From assembly GCF_000003605.2 (NCBI RefSeq), contig NW_003142304.1:4561-30010 (forward strand): a stretch of 25,450 bases of DNA, written 5' to 3'. This DNA is from Saccoglossus kowalevskii. Its lineage: Eukaryota > Hemichordata > Enteropneusta > Harrimaniidae. The translations under genes were made by a program, and so were the position numbers. Of this stretch, positions 1 to 8,923 are shown one piece after another; the stretch's first letter is position 1, and every line of letters starts with the position of its first letter. Below the pieces are notes generated by a model. The model was given only the letters and a program-made list of their open reading frames with translations, had not been told where the DNA came from and did no database searches.

Positions 1-40
1 TTAAGTGAAAAAATGTGTTTTAAACTCAGTCTACGGCAAC

Positions 41-46
41 TTTATT
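41..46 (-). terminator. candidate polyadenylation signal AATAAA
   Basis: AATAAA on the minus strand, 152 nt past the stop of the 198-443 candidate exon and followed by T-rich sequence. It supports that exon being terminal. AATAAA is frequent in AT-rich DNA, so it is weak evidence alone. Nearer the main ret stop I see only ATTAAA variants (5531-5536 and 5324-5329). Confidence 0.25.
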
Positions 47-197
47 TTTGTGTATTTTAAAACGAGGCTCCTCATTAGCTTCTCATTTGCATACAGAAAT
101 TCCCCTTGTGACGTCAGAAGGGGAAGTCGCATTGCATTGCCGATACGTGTAAATAAGGCAAATTTCTTGTGCAGTTTTCTCGTCTTTGACTATATTG

Positions 198-443
198 TCA
201 CTTATGTACTTGTTCGTCGAGGAAGAATGGACCATAATGAACACATAGTATCAATTTTTGTGTATGGGGTTGAGTTAGATGCGAAATATGTCCGTTCTGG
301 TGTAGCTGGTCACCGTGATCGTCACAGACACCGGCGCACGTTTGTACAATGTTGCTGGACAAAATAGAATTTGACGTCGGAATTATCTCGCTATTTAGCA
401 GGTTACTAGGCACGTCACTACACTGTTTTATTTCATCGATCGT
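198..443 (-). CDS. candidate terminal exon, possibly a long ret isoform
   Basis: A good pyrimidine tract (ttctcttttattttaat, then ttactcag) precedes an 81-codon frame entered in phase 0, ending with TGA at 198-200 and followed by AATAAA at 41-46. The peptide (TIDEIKQCSDVPSNLL..., later QTCAGVCDDHGDQ) has a protein-like composition and its DNA is richer in G+C than its flanks. Phase 0 fits the possible donor CAT|gtatga at 6089, so it could extend the ret tail; it could equally be the last exon of an unseen gene, or chance. I do not recognise any domain. Confidence 0.28.
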   Translation of the reverse strand, partial: TIDEIKQCSDVPSNLLNSEIIPTSNSILSSNIVQTCAGVCDDHGDQLHQNGHISHLTQPHTQKLILCVHYGPFFLDEQVHK

Positions 444-1548
444 CTGAGTAAAACTTTCAAAATTAAAATAAAAGAGAACATATTTTGACATTCTAAACAT
501 TAGACTATAGTGATTACTATAAAATAATTAAAAAAACGACAAATCACAGTTACTAAATAAATGCAGCCGCGTGAAAATAAATTGACATTTTGTTGAAATA
601 GGTGAACGCGTCGGGTCACGGGAGGGCAAGTGCGTTAAAAGCGGCGTTTAATTGGATAACAAAAATAATCGAGATCGACACACATACAGATAAATTCAGA
701 GTGGATTCGAGTTAGCTTGATCCATGGCGTGATTGTCATAATTATAACATCATATTAAAACTTTATTTGGTGGAAACACATTGACCAAGCCTGGATTCTT
801 ATTTCATAAATTATTACGCAGATCAAGCTGCAAGCATGGAGGTAAAAAAGAACAGAGGTGTGAATTCGACATTCAACACCAATCACTGAACAATTCAGAA
901 ACTTTTAGTCTTCGAAAATGAAAACATTTAGCAGTGTGTAAGGGCTGTGTAATTTCCTGTTTGTCCGACGCTTCGTTTTCGTGTCACTGTCAAAATTATT
1001 GCTACCTTTTACGTAACAGGGACTAAATGGTCTCTGTAAAACGATATCCGGAATCTATTTCTTTCAAAAGTGTTGCGCCATGTTTACGTTAAATGGCTTT
1101 CGTCTACTGATGTCGCACCTTCGGATCGATTAGAAACGTGTGAATACAAACACTATGACTATAAGTTTCACTGCAACTGCCCACAACACAACAACTAAAA
1201 ACTCTCTCTCAGAAAAAAACAGAAAATTGACAAAAAAAAAAAAAAAAGAAAAAACGCCGACCGAAAAATGTATATCGTTTAAAACTATACTGAATGACCA
1301 GTGTTATTACGGCTCGGGGGTATGACCTCCTCTCACATTTTTGTCATTTGGTGGCGCACTTTCGGCGAGAGTCGGAAATAGGGAAACAGTCGACCGTTTC
1401 AGGATAGGTGGGAGTGGCTGCAACACGAGAAATACCCCAAATTTACTTGGATACGAGTAATCATTTCTAGCAAAAAAAATCAATAACTGCCCATTTCAGT
1501 GGGACACAGACCTAAAATGGGAAACGTGAGGGTGGGCATTGCAGAGGC
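444..1548. other. flank without a supported gene
   Basis: AT-rich with an A-tract near 1230 and CpG-bearing patches at about 600-650 and 1310-1400. No splice-supported exon seen on either strand. Confidence 0.6.
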
Positions 1549-1789
1549 ACTTTAACATTCCAGTAGCTCAAATCATACTCACCATACACGGTCTTAGTTG
1601 GAGGAAACTTCGCTCCAGGTATCACACACATTAAAACAGAGAGGAGTATTGCCAACCAACAGTCAACCTCTCCGTTTTCCCAATCTTTATACCGTGCAGA
1701 AATAATCAACCTCGCTCTTGTGATTTGGTTATCAGAGACAATTATTGCAACCATCCGACATTGTGAGTAAGAACTCATTTCATCCAATT
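1549..1789 (-). repeat. repeat copy 1 of a 240-bp duplicated element
   Basis: About 240 bp recurs in the same orientation at 1966-2205, with scattered substitutions and small indels (roughly 85% alike by eye). Shared landmarks in plus-strand order are ccagtagctcaaatcatact, aaaacagagaggagtattg, accgtgcagaaataatcaac and gattttggttatcagag-like sequence near the right end. Read on the minus strand this copy is joined to a tRNA-Lys-like 5' segment at 1793-1818. It contains an open frame that the other copy does not preserve, so it is not coding. Confidence 0.85.
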
Positions 1790-1792
1790 TCG

Positions 1793-1818
1793 TGCTCTAC
1801 CGACTGAGCTAGCCGGGC
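1793..1818 (-). repeat. tRNA-Lys 5'-half-like head of a SINE-like repeat
   Basis: On the minus strand 26 nt match the start of an animal tRNA-Lys: acceptor strand GCCCGGC, then TAGCTCAGTCGG, which is a full pol III A box, then TAGAGCA of the D arm. The match stops there and the sequence runs into the body of the 1549-1789 repeat. I see no anticodon arm, T arm or B box (GGTTCGA) downstream, so this is a tRNA-derived repeat head rather than a tRNA gene. Confidence 0.7.
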
Positions 1819-1965
1819 TGCCGGTGAGAGTATTTTTGCACCTCAATTAGCGACTTTGAGTAAATGTTGGACAATGATACGAAAAGAGTGTGCATGACTC
1901 TGTGTTTAAGCTAAACCAAAAAAAAACTTCTGAATTTCAACAATAAAATTTGCTTCCATTGTTAC

Positions 1966-2205
1966 CATTCCAGTAGCTCAAATCATACTCACCATGCACG
2001 ATCTTAGTTTTAGGAAACTTCTCGCCAAGTGCCACACACATTAAAACAGAGAGGAGTATTGTCAACCAACAGTTAATCTCCGTTTTACGAATCTTTATAC
2101 CGTGCAGAAATAATCAACCTCGCTCCTGTGATTTGGTTATCAGAGACAATTATTGCATCCATCCAACATCGTGAGTAAGAATTCATTTCACTCAATTTAG
2201 TGTCA
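1966..2205 (-). repeat. repeat copy 2 of the 240-bp duplicated element
   Basis: Second copy of the 1549-1789 element, separated from it by about 176 bp. The copies part company at the end where copy 1 has the tRNA-like head: here ctcaatttagtgtcag follows instead. The reading frame is broken by stops relative to copy 1. It is either a tandem duplication of a retroposed sequence or two insertions of the same family. Confidence 0.8.
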
Positions 2206-3102
2206 GATTCAGCCACCGGAATTCAACATCTTTTATCGTAACTCACATAAATCTCTATGTTGATTATTCCACATATCAAAAATGTTTAATTCACCTTACG
2301 CAATTAAATTCAATTATTATCTAAAAAACAATGTTTTTGACAAGCAAAGGGACGCTATCTGTCGTTAATTATGATCGTGGCACAGTAAACAAGGAAGATA
2401 GATCCGCATACTGTTAATACTAATTTAGAATATAACTGTCATCATTCCTATGTACAATTGTGTAATGTACAATATTTTATTTTCAATTGTTAAAATAAGT
2501 ACCGGTGGTTAATTATTGTACATTTAGTTAGCTGACAAAATTAAGTTTGACATAAATTTACATACTGAAATTTTGTTAGTGTTAATCTGGGCATAGTATG
2601 CTTCTCGGATATTCCTGGGCTTATTATAGTCATAATTGTCTGTAATTGTAAATTTTCGGCTTCGTTGGCGTTTGGCTGACTAACGACTATAAACATTTCA
2701 CCGTGTCATCAACCGTTTTTTTCTGGCATGCCATTAACAATTACATTTAAATATGGTATTGCTGTTACTGATGCGTGAGTTCTTTTCCGTTTCTCATATT
2801 TGGTACAAAAGTTAGACATTATAAATAAGTTACAAGATGAATTCCAATGTAATGTAACCGATTACCCACATATGTATCTAGGATATGCTTTGTCCGATCG
2901 CAATCGAACATCAAGTCATATCTCTATCATAATAACTTGATATTTCTCTGATCAGATTTAAGATGGATGGATGCAGATTGCAGATTCAATTCAAAATTAC
3001 CAAATGGCCGCCATTGTCTTGTAAGAATGTTGTTCCGGGGCCACATAGCTAACATGTCTTGATGACCATGCTCAAAGATTGCATATCTATATGCACGTGC
3101 CT

Positions 3103-3245
3103 TCATTTCATATTCAAATTGAAGATAGCAATATGGTGCCCATTCGATGGATAACAATCATCATAATCAGGCATTTCCGCCATTTCAGAACCGGTTCTCT
3201 GTCGTACATGGACAAATTGGTTCACACTAGATGGAAATACACAGG
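3103..3245 (-). CDS. candidate alternative ret 3' exon
   Basis: An acceptor (T-rich tract ending gtgattcag at 3246) opens a 46-codon frame to a TGA at 3103-3105. Entering in phase 1, it could replace the 6083-6279 exon directly after the 6959-7064 exon. The peptide includes SSVNQFVHVRQR and PDYDDCYPSNG, with two tyrosines but no YLDL-, LYG- or YxN-like RET motif. Human RET does use alternative terminal exons, but an open frame of this size behind an AG is common by chance. Low confidence. Confidence 0.18.
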
Positions 3246-4086
3246 CTGAATCACGGACAACACAAACAACTTAGCGCTCGATTCAATAAGCAACAATGAT
3301 GCAGCAGATTAAAGGGATGTGTTCCTGCATGGCTACTATAATAAAAACTAAGCTTGTAGAATATCTTCCAAACTTGTAATATTCTGTATGAATTATGTAA
3401 GAGCTGTTTGGTTTATATCTGTAAACCATCTTACACTCATCGTTTAATTATATGTTAACATACTCGAATGGGTATGATAGCTACTTGTTAACAAAATGAT
3501 GATGATGTTCACATAGTTGTTGTAAAAATATCTTACTTGCGCACAATTTCTGAAATAATTTAGAATGCATTTTTTTTTTTTTATTTAGCTCTTAATTTAT
3601 GAACAAATCCGCGTAAATAAGTGAATTTCCTGGAGTCACAAATGTGTAATTGTTGACGAAATAGACATTTTTTTCTCAAAAGTAAATAGGATCAAAAATT
3701 ATGTTGTGCATCGTATATGCAATGATCTATGGGATTATCACACGTGGTTGTGGGCAGTCCCTAATTTGTTTTGTTGAACAAAGATTAGTTACAATTAATA
3801 TGAGAAAGTGTTTTGCACATTGGCCATTTTGCCGGCTCGAGTAATTCAATAGAACACTGACTGTGATTCAGCCAAGCAACTCACAAGTACAAAATGATTG
3901 GTCAACTCGGGAAGATTTATGGAAAACCACCAGTTTATTAATGTCAACGCCCCATTTCTATACAATACTTGTACACTCATACTCTAATATCGAAATCATT
4001 GCAATATAATTTATAAAACAAATACATGTTTCAGCTACATTACTTTGTGGTCAGTAATTTCAACTTTAACCTCGGGCGAACTCTCA

Positions 4087-4138
4087 ATAAATAAATATAT
4101 ATATATATATAAATTAATTAATAAATAAATAAAAATAC
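4087..4138. repeat. AT-only low-complexity tract
   Basis: Mixed (ATAA) and (TA) repeats, including tatatatatatatat, almost free of G and C. It lies in the 3' flank of ret and creates the poly-Ile/Tyr/Leu part of a spurious minus-strand frame. Confidence 0.8.
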
Positions 4139-6082
4139 AATTGTTCATTAAATATTGTTTTAGAATGATAAGAATATTAAAGGTACTTTTTTGGAACTGT
4201 ACCTTGGGAAGATTTTCTATAATGATTTTTTTAACTTTCGATAAAAAACTTCGGTTGAGACTAACATACACTGTTCTGATCATGATAAGACGAAGCACTT
4301 CTGTGACGCTATTGGGATAGGGGGCGCAACTTACTAGAATTTGCGACTTTAAAAAGGTATATTACGCCTCATAAATGATTTTTTGACCTTGGGAGTACAA
4401 AGGCAATAAAAACAGGAATAATTTATATTCTATATGTCAATTCATTTATCGGTAATTGCTATGCGAAGTGCGCCCTCGCAGGGGTTGTTGAGAGCGTCTG
4501 CATCATCACGTGATAAATAGGTTCTCATAAATGATGCAGACTGATTGAGCAGATGGCCTTAAGGATAAGATAAATACCTCGTTTGAAAAAAGAGCGAGTC
4601 AACATCTTCATCGGTTCAATTATACAGAATCCTATCATTACACAGCCATCAATCACTGATGTGTATTGCCGTGTAACCGTGATACGGCAATAGTAATGTG
4701 AAAACAAACTGTTAGAAAAAGTGACATATACCTTAAAAACAAGTTAAATCTCGAATGATCGCACTGAAGAAAACTGTGAGGCGTGGTATGCTAAAAGGAA
4801 AAACATACCCTTCAGATGCTGTACATAGTTGTTTCCTACTCAATCTTCCAAACATCGAACCCCTTATTTCATAGTCTGTACGAACGATTTTTCTTGTCAA
4901 ACGCAACTGTGCTGATCGATTGCCGCGAGGAGCAATACTCTATGGAGGAAGGTAAAGGAATGAGCGGCGACTACGTGTCCGGATTTTAAGTTAAATTTGT
5001 TGTTAGCCTGCAGTCTTCTTTCTGTCATATCCACATTTTGAAAGCATATCCAACCAGACATGCAGGTGTCAGATTGTTACTCGAGTACTGTGTAGTATTT
5101 AGAGCAGAATTACATATATACGACAACACTGGTGAGCGGTGAATTTTCGCCGTTTCCCTCCTTTCTTACGTAAAGCACTTCACAATTATTCATCATCTAC
5201 CGCCTGACTCAAAATAGATTCAGGAAGTATCACAAAGTTGTTTCGAATATGTAAGTCAAATCCTAAATTGTGACTTTAGACATTCTATATCATCAATTTC
5301 TGAAAATATTGTAACTATTCATCTTTAATTTAAAGTAAGAAGAAACAACTGTATTGTTTTCAAATCTTTACAAAATATCTAAAAATGGTAGTATTCTTAG
5401 CGTAACTATTGTTCCACTGTGGAGAATGTGCGCATGATTAGCGTCTGTCATGGAGTCGACACCAACACCGATATATATATATTATTATATTACATAATAT
5501 TCCGAATCATTTACTCATATTGTATATACATTTAATAATTAATACTTGTCAATTCCAAATTAATAGTTAAGTACACTTGTTACGTAAATATATTATAATA
5601 ATAATATTAATACAATTATTATTTTGAAAATAATTCAATTTGGATAGGTTTTGAAAGACTTTTCAAGATGCGAGATATTCAGGTGATCCGTTGACATATT
5701 TCACGGATGAATGTAATATTTGCATTTATGTACAATGCAACATGTCTCACATGACGTGCCATGCATGCGTAGTTCTTTGTTCAACCATAGTAAGGTAAAC
5801 TGAATGCTGAATCATTATTTGGTAATAACACAAGTTATGTATCTACTTTGTACTGGGCATGAATGTAGTTTCTTCAAATTTTGATCGTATACAGATACAT
5901 TATTGTTTTTTTCTGTACTGTACATTCTTTCATGATCTTCGTGTACATCGCAATGTCTTGACGATGAAGAATTATTACTGTCCATTCATCATCATTTGCC
6001 ATAATCGCAGTATCATACATAACCAATTTATATTGCTTCCCCGTCTCCACTGCCATTATATCTATAAATGACAACTGCCCAG

Positions 6083-6279
6083 TCATACATGCGTTGTAGT
6101 AATGTTATTGTACGAGTTGGGCACGGCGCTACTATGGCAACGCGGCCTTTGTGACGAAGTTGAATCTTGCAGCTGAGCCTCTTTGGTGAAATCGGAAATG
6201 TGCGAACATGATCGACTGAGGGAAAGAAATTTGATTTCACCGTATAGAGACTCGTCGCTTGTTCTTGCCTGGCTTTGGT
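6083..6279 (-). CDS. ret: ret terminal exon: distal tail with LYG and YNN tyrosines
   Basis: Residues 663-727 then TGA at 6083-6085; phase 1 in, acceptor attgttacag. SDESLYGEIKF places Y675 in an LYG context like human ENKLYG (Y1062), and NSYNNI places Y719 in a YxN context like human VYANWM (Y1096), in the same order as in human RET51. The last residues, TTHV, fit a class I PDZ ligand. The exon is clearly richer in G+C than the introns around it. The frame stays open into the intron upstream, so the acceptor is chosen from phase and alignment. CAT|gtatga just before the stop could act as a weak donor, giving a longer isoform. Confidence 0.82.
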
Positions 6280-6958
6280 CTGTAACAATAATGAAACGTA
6301 GAATTACTGTCTTCTCAATACAAAGCGCCATATATTGTAAAACTAATTGGCCGATCGCCACATGTTGTAAAACTGATTGGTTGATCGCCATATATGGTAG
6401 AACTAATTGGTTGATCGCCATATATGGTAAAACTAATTGGTTGATCGCCATATATGGTAAAACTAATTGGCCGATCGCCATATATGGTAAAACTAATTGG
6501 CCGATCGCCATATAAAGTAAAACTAATTAGTTGGAGTGCCATATATGGTAAAACTAATTAGTTGGAGTGCCATATATAGTTAATGTGAGCATTACATTCG
6601 AATAATTACTTAGACTGAAAGATATTGTTTTATTCTCAATTCTCTTGGGTAGTGAATAAGCCTATTTACCGGCAAATCAGTTTCTCATACGACATGGAAG
6701 TGTATTGTTGGATTTGACATTATAACACGCCTTTGTACATAACTGTACGAATTAGCAGAATATGTCGAATAAACAGTTTTTTGCCGTTCAGTTCACAGCG
6801 ATTTTCACATCTATAATTTGTCTTCATTGGACTGTCACATCCAATTGAAGCCACACTCTCATGGGGTACACATATCGCAATTAAATAAACTTAAAATTAA
6901 GTAAATCGATTCTGACATGTGTACGTGTCCACACTATAACGACATTACACCAATTTAC
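6280..6958. other. ret intron, 679 bp, with CArG minisatellite
   Basis: Lies between the two tail exons. More than a third of it is the 30-bp array at 6327-6579. Confidence 0.8.
6327..6579. repeat. 30/31-bp minisatellite carrying CArG boxes
   Basis: Eight units, each starting gccata or gccaca: six of 30 bp from 6327, then two of 31 bp from 6507, and a partial unit at 6569. Unit landmarks are gccatatatgg, taaaactaattgg and tgatc or cgatc; the 31-bp units end ttggagt instead. CCATATATGG at 6388, 6418, 6448, 6478 and 6539 is a perfect SRF-type CArG box. The array lies in the last ret intron, about 48 nt from the acceptor of the terminal exon. Because 30 is divisible by three, several frames stay open through it; these are not genes. 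Confidence 0.92.
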
Positions 6959-7064
6959 CTTCGCTTTCCGATGAAAGAAGACTGACTTTGGTTTCATCTA
7001 GTACTTGACTATGATCGATATCGACATTGGAGTACGACACCTCGCTGTTTAAGTCCAGATATTC
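6959..7064 (-). CDS. ret: ret exon: proximal cytoplasmic tail
   Basis: Residues 628-662; 106 nt, phase 0 in, phase 1 out, acceptor atttacag, donor GCGAAG|gtaaat. It opens with EYLDLN, equal to human DYLDLA whose tyrosine Y1015 is a PLC-gamma docking site. VSYSNVD follows, with Y638 in a YxN context of the kind bound by the GRB2 SH2 domain. The acidic end (LSSESE) recalls human GLSEEET. The exon is fixed by its splice sites and phase on both sides; it has no long open frame of its own. Confidence 0.9.
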
Positions 7065-7606
7065 CTGTAAATGATCAGAGGATGTGTATCATCAATAAAA
7101 ACAAAGCAATGTTTACCACTTCGAAATGGTATCTTTGCTGAACAATTGTTTTTGGATAAATATTATCAACACCAAATACGAAGTCGATCTATAGGACGAG
7201 ATGCTACAGGTTTGTATTGTATGTTATATTATTATAAACCTCTTAGTTTATAAGTCTAATAATTTTCCCCGCATGAAAATCTTTGCAACAAATTGCCCAT
7301 TCGTATGTATTTTTTTTTTTTTACAATTTCAGAATAAATGACATCATTTCCTATTGGCTTACATGTCTTAGTCAAACGGGTTATATGGATTTTTTTTGAA
7401 AAAAAGATGACAACAGTTTACTTTAGCGCTCAAATGGCTAATTTAAAACCGGAATAAAGGACGGCACACAAGTAGGTTAGACTTGCAGTACACACGTCGA
7501 CATAGTGCTCAGAACATCACATGTGGTGCTATCATGTCCAACAGCTCTCAAATGACTACGTTATTCTCTGACTCACAGATGGCCATGTCTTAACGCAGAA
7601 ACTCAC
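7065..7606. other. ret intron, 542 bp
   Basis: AT-rich with a T-tract near 7312. Nothing else seen. Confidence 0.85.
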
Positions 7607-7706
7607 CGTGCTTTGTTCCAGCATATCTTCTAATATTTTCTTCAATTCTGTAAATGTTGGTCTTTGCGAGGGACTGTTCTGCCAGCACATTTGCATGATG
7701 TCATAT
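7607..7706 (-). CDS. ret: ret exon: end of the kinase C-lobe
   Basis: Residues 594-627; 100 nt, phase 2 in, phase 0 out, acceptor ctactcag, donor AGCACG|gtgagt. VYDIMQMCWQNSPSQRPTF carries the C-lobe CW-x6-RP motif; its arginine pairs with the AVE glutamate in the usual kinase fold. TELKKILEDMLEQST is the last kinase helix. The intron before it is only 108 nt, the shortest in the gene. Confidence 0.96.
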
Positions 7707-7814
7707 CTGAGTAGGCCAACAAATAATAATAATAGATTTGGACGGGAAATAAACTTTAATGCATCCGATATGAGTTTATACATGTTACGAACTACGCAGA
7801 GTGTCTGTACTTAC

Positions 7815-7911
7815 ACTTCATCTGAACAAGTGTCTGGTTTATCCATTCGATAGCCTGTTTTCAGAAGGTGAAACAGCCGCTCTGGTGGAATTCCTGGATA
7901 CGGTGTAGCCC
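7815..7911 (-). CDS. ret: ret exon: kinase C-lobe, alpha-G region
   Basis: Residues 562-593; 97 nt, phase 1 in, phase 2 out, donor GAAGT|gtaagt. [20 protein letters not shown] and [12 protein letters not shown] match human RET closely ([25 protein letters not shown]). The acceptor reads ttcacttaag with a poor pyrimidine tract, unusual for the longest intron in the gene (5.8 kb); phase and protein alignment nevertheless fix it here. Confidence 0.95.
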
Positions 7912-8088
7912 CTTAAGTGAATACAAATATATTCATTATTAAGCTATAGTGAGACTCTTTTAAGCAAATGAAAATAGAAAACTAAAGTAGTCGAATTCTT
8001 ATTAAATTTCGATATATCATACAAATAATTAATGTTCTTGTTTTTTGTAAAATAACAAGAAATACACACGTGTTCAAGTTGGAATAAA

Positions 8089-8124
8089 TGATTTCCTGCT
8101 CACTGCGAGATCTCGCGTATTGCG
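8089..8124 (+). repeat. dispersed repeat with palindrome GCGAGATCTCGC, copy 1
   Basis: Starts TGATTTCC and contains TCACTGCGAGATCTCGCGTA. Nearly the same 35-36 bp occurs inverted at 18482-18516, and a diverged relative lies at 8391-8425. All three are in ret introns. Confidence 0.65.
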
Positions 8125-8217
8125 ACCGAACGTCTGCCGCAAAAATAGAATGATTAGATTTTGTACTTGAATTTCTGTCTTTTAGCGCAGTTTTGACATC
8201 GTGTTCAGATACCATTA

Positions 8218-8285
8218 TTTCGTCAAAATTGACCATCATCAATTGATATAAGCACATTTTTCGTCAAAATTGACCATCATCAATT
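8218..8285 (+). repeat. 29-bp exact direct repeat
   Basis: The 29-bp segment beginning tttcgtcaaaattgacc and ending atcaattga occurs twice, 41 bp apart, separated by tataagcacatt. Its perfect identity suggests a recent slippage duplication. Confidence 0.85.
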
Positions 8286-8390
8286 GAAAAAGCTTGAAAA
8301 TACACAAAACAACGTGCTCGTTTTCCGAATCCCACGCGATGTTTTGACGGAATTACGTCACTATGAAATTGCTTCTCCTGTTTTTACATT

Positions 8391-8425
8391 TGATTTCACG
8401 CTCAACGCGGGATCTCGCAAAAAGC
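8391..8425 (+). repeat. dispersed repeat with GATCTCGC core, diverged copy
   Basis: TGATTTCACGCTCAACGCGG then GATCTCGC follows the pattern of the copy at 8089-8124, in the same orientation about 300 bp away, with the central palindrome partly lost. Confidence 0.45.
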
Positions 8426-8911
8426 AGAAACGGTCTATTGGTGTAACAGTCACATTTTTTTGGAAAAAAACTGTGATATATCATAGTTACATCTACAGTC
8501 GAAGTCGCAGTCATAAATCTATAAAGTTTGTCAAGATTACTAATCTTACTAAAAATTAGAACTAACGTATCCATAGAATTTTGTTCAACCCATGAAAACT
8601 TAAAATGTGAACAATGTGCGCAGACGATAATGTTCAACTCGCGTTACTTCGCTGTCGTGTTTCTAAGATTTGTTGTGAATTCTAAAGAAAGGCATGGCTT
8701 GAGCATTATTTTACCACACACATCAAGCGTCATCATGCATAATTAACCACATGGCCTACAACCCAGTGACGTCATTTGTGAATCACGCCACTCTCTCCCT
8801 TATTTAAAAAATGCGATTCAAATAAAATAATGTTTGCAAATGCAACACAAGTCTTGGTTATGAAACCACATGCTATAGCTGCGGGACATATGAATAATAA
8901 TCATGTTCTAA

Positions 8912-8923
8912 CGCGCATGCGCA
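8912..8923. promoter_or_regulatory. perfect NRF1-type site CGCGCATGCGCA
   Basis: Matches the YGCGCAYGCGCR consensus exactly, in AT-rich intron sequence. A partial version (acgcatgcgcat) occurs at about 17089. Isolated, so weak evidence of function. Confidence 0.25.

Larger units (their letters stand above)
2206..6082. other. 3' flank of ret
   Basis: Downstream of the main stop. Expected to begin with 3' UTR, whose end I cannot place: there are ATTAAA variants at 5531 and 5324, and AATAAA on the minus strand only from 3936 downwards. It contains the 3103-3245 candidate exon, an 11-bp-arm hairpin (4496-4506 with 4531-4541) and an AT-only tract. No other gene seen. Confidence 0.6.

Noticed and set aside
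5-367. Plus-strand 120-codon frame at the window start
   Set aside because: It starts at TTG rather than ATG, has no recognised domain and lies opposite the better supported minus-strand candidate exon at 198-443.
1512-1787. Minus-strand frame of 91 codons
   Set aside because: It lies within the 240-bp duplicated repeat and the homologous copy at 1966-2205 has stops in the same frame.
1793-1818. tRNA-Lys gene on the minus strand
   Set aside because: Only the first 26 nt match; anticodon arm, T arm and B box are missing, so it is a tRNA-derived repeat head.
2927-3157. Minus-strand 76-codon frame
   Set aside because: It overlaps the 3103-3245 candidate exon in a different frame and has no start context, domain or splice support.
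4035-4298. Minus-strand 87-codon frame
   Set aside because: Composed largely of the AT-only tract, giving Ile/Leu/Tyr runs; no coding evidence.
6315-6542. Overlapping repeat-peptide frames on both strands
   Set aside because: Artefact of the 30-bp minisatellite, whose unit length keeps several frames open. Only 6083-6279 on the minus strand is supported as exon.
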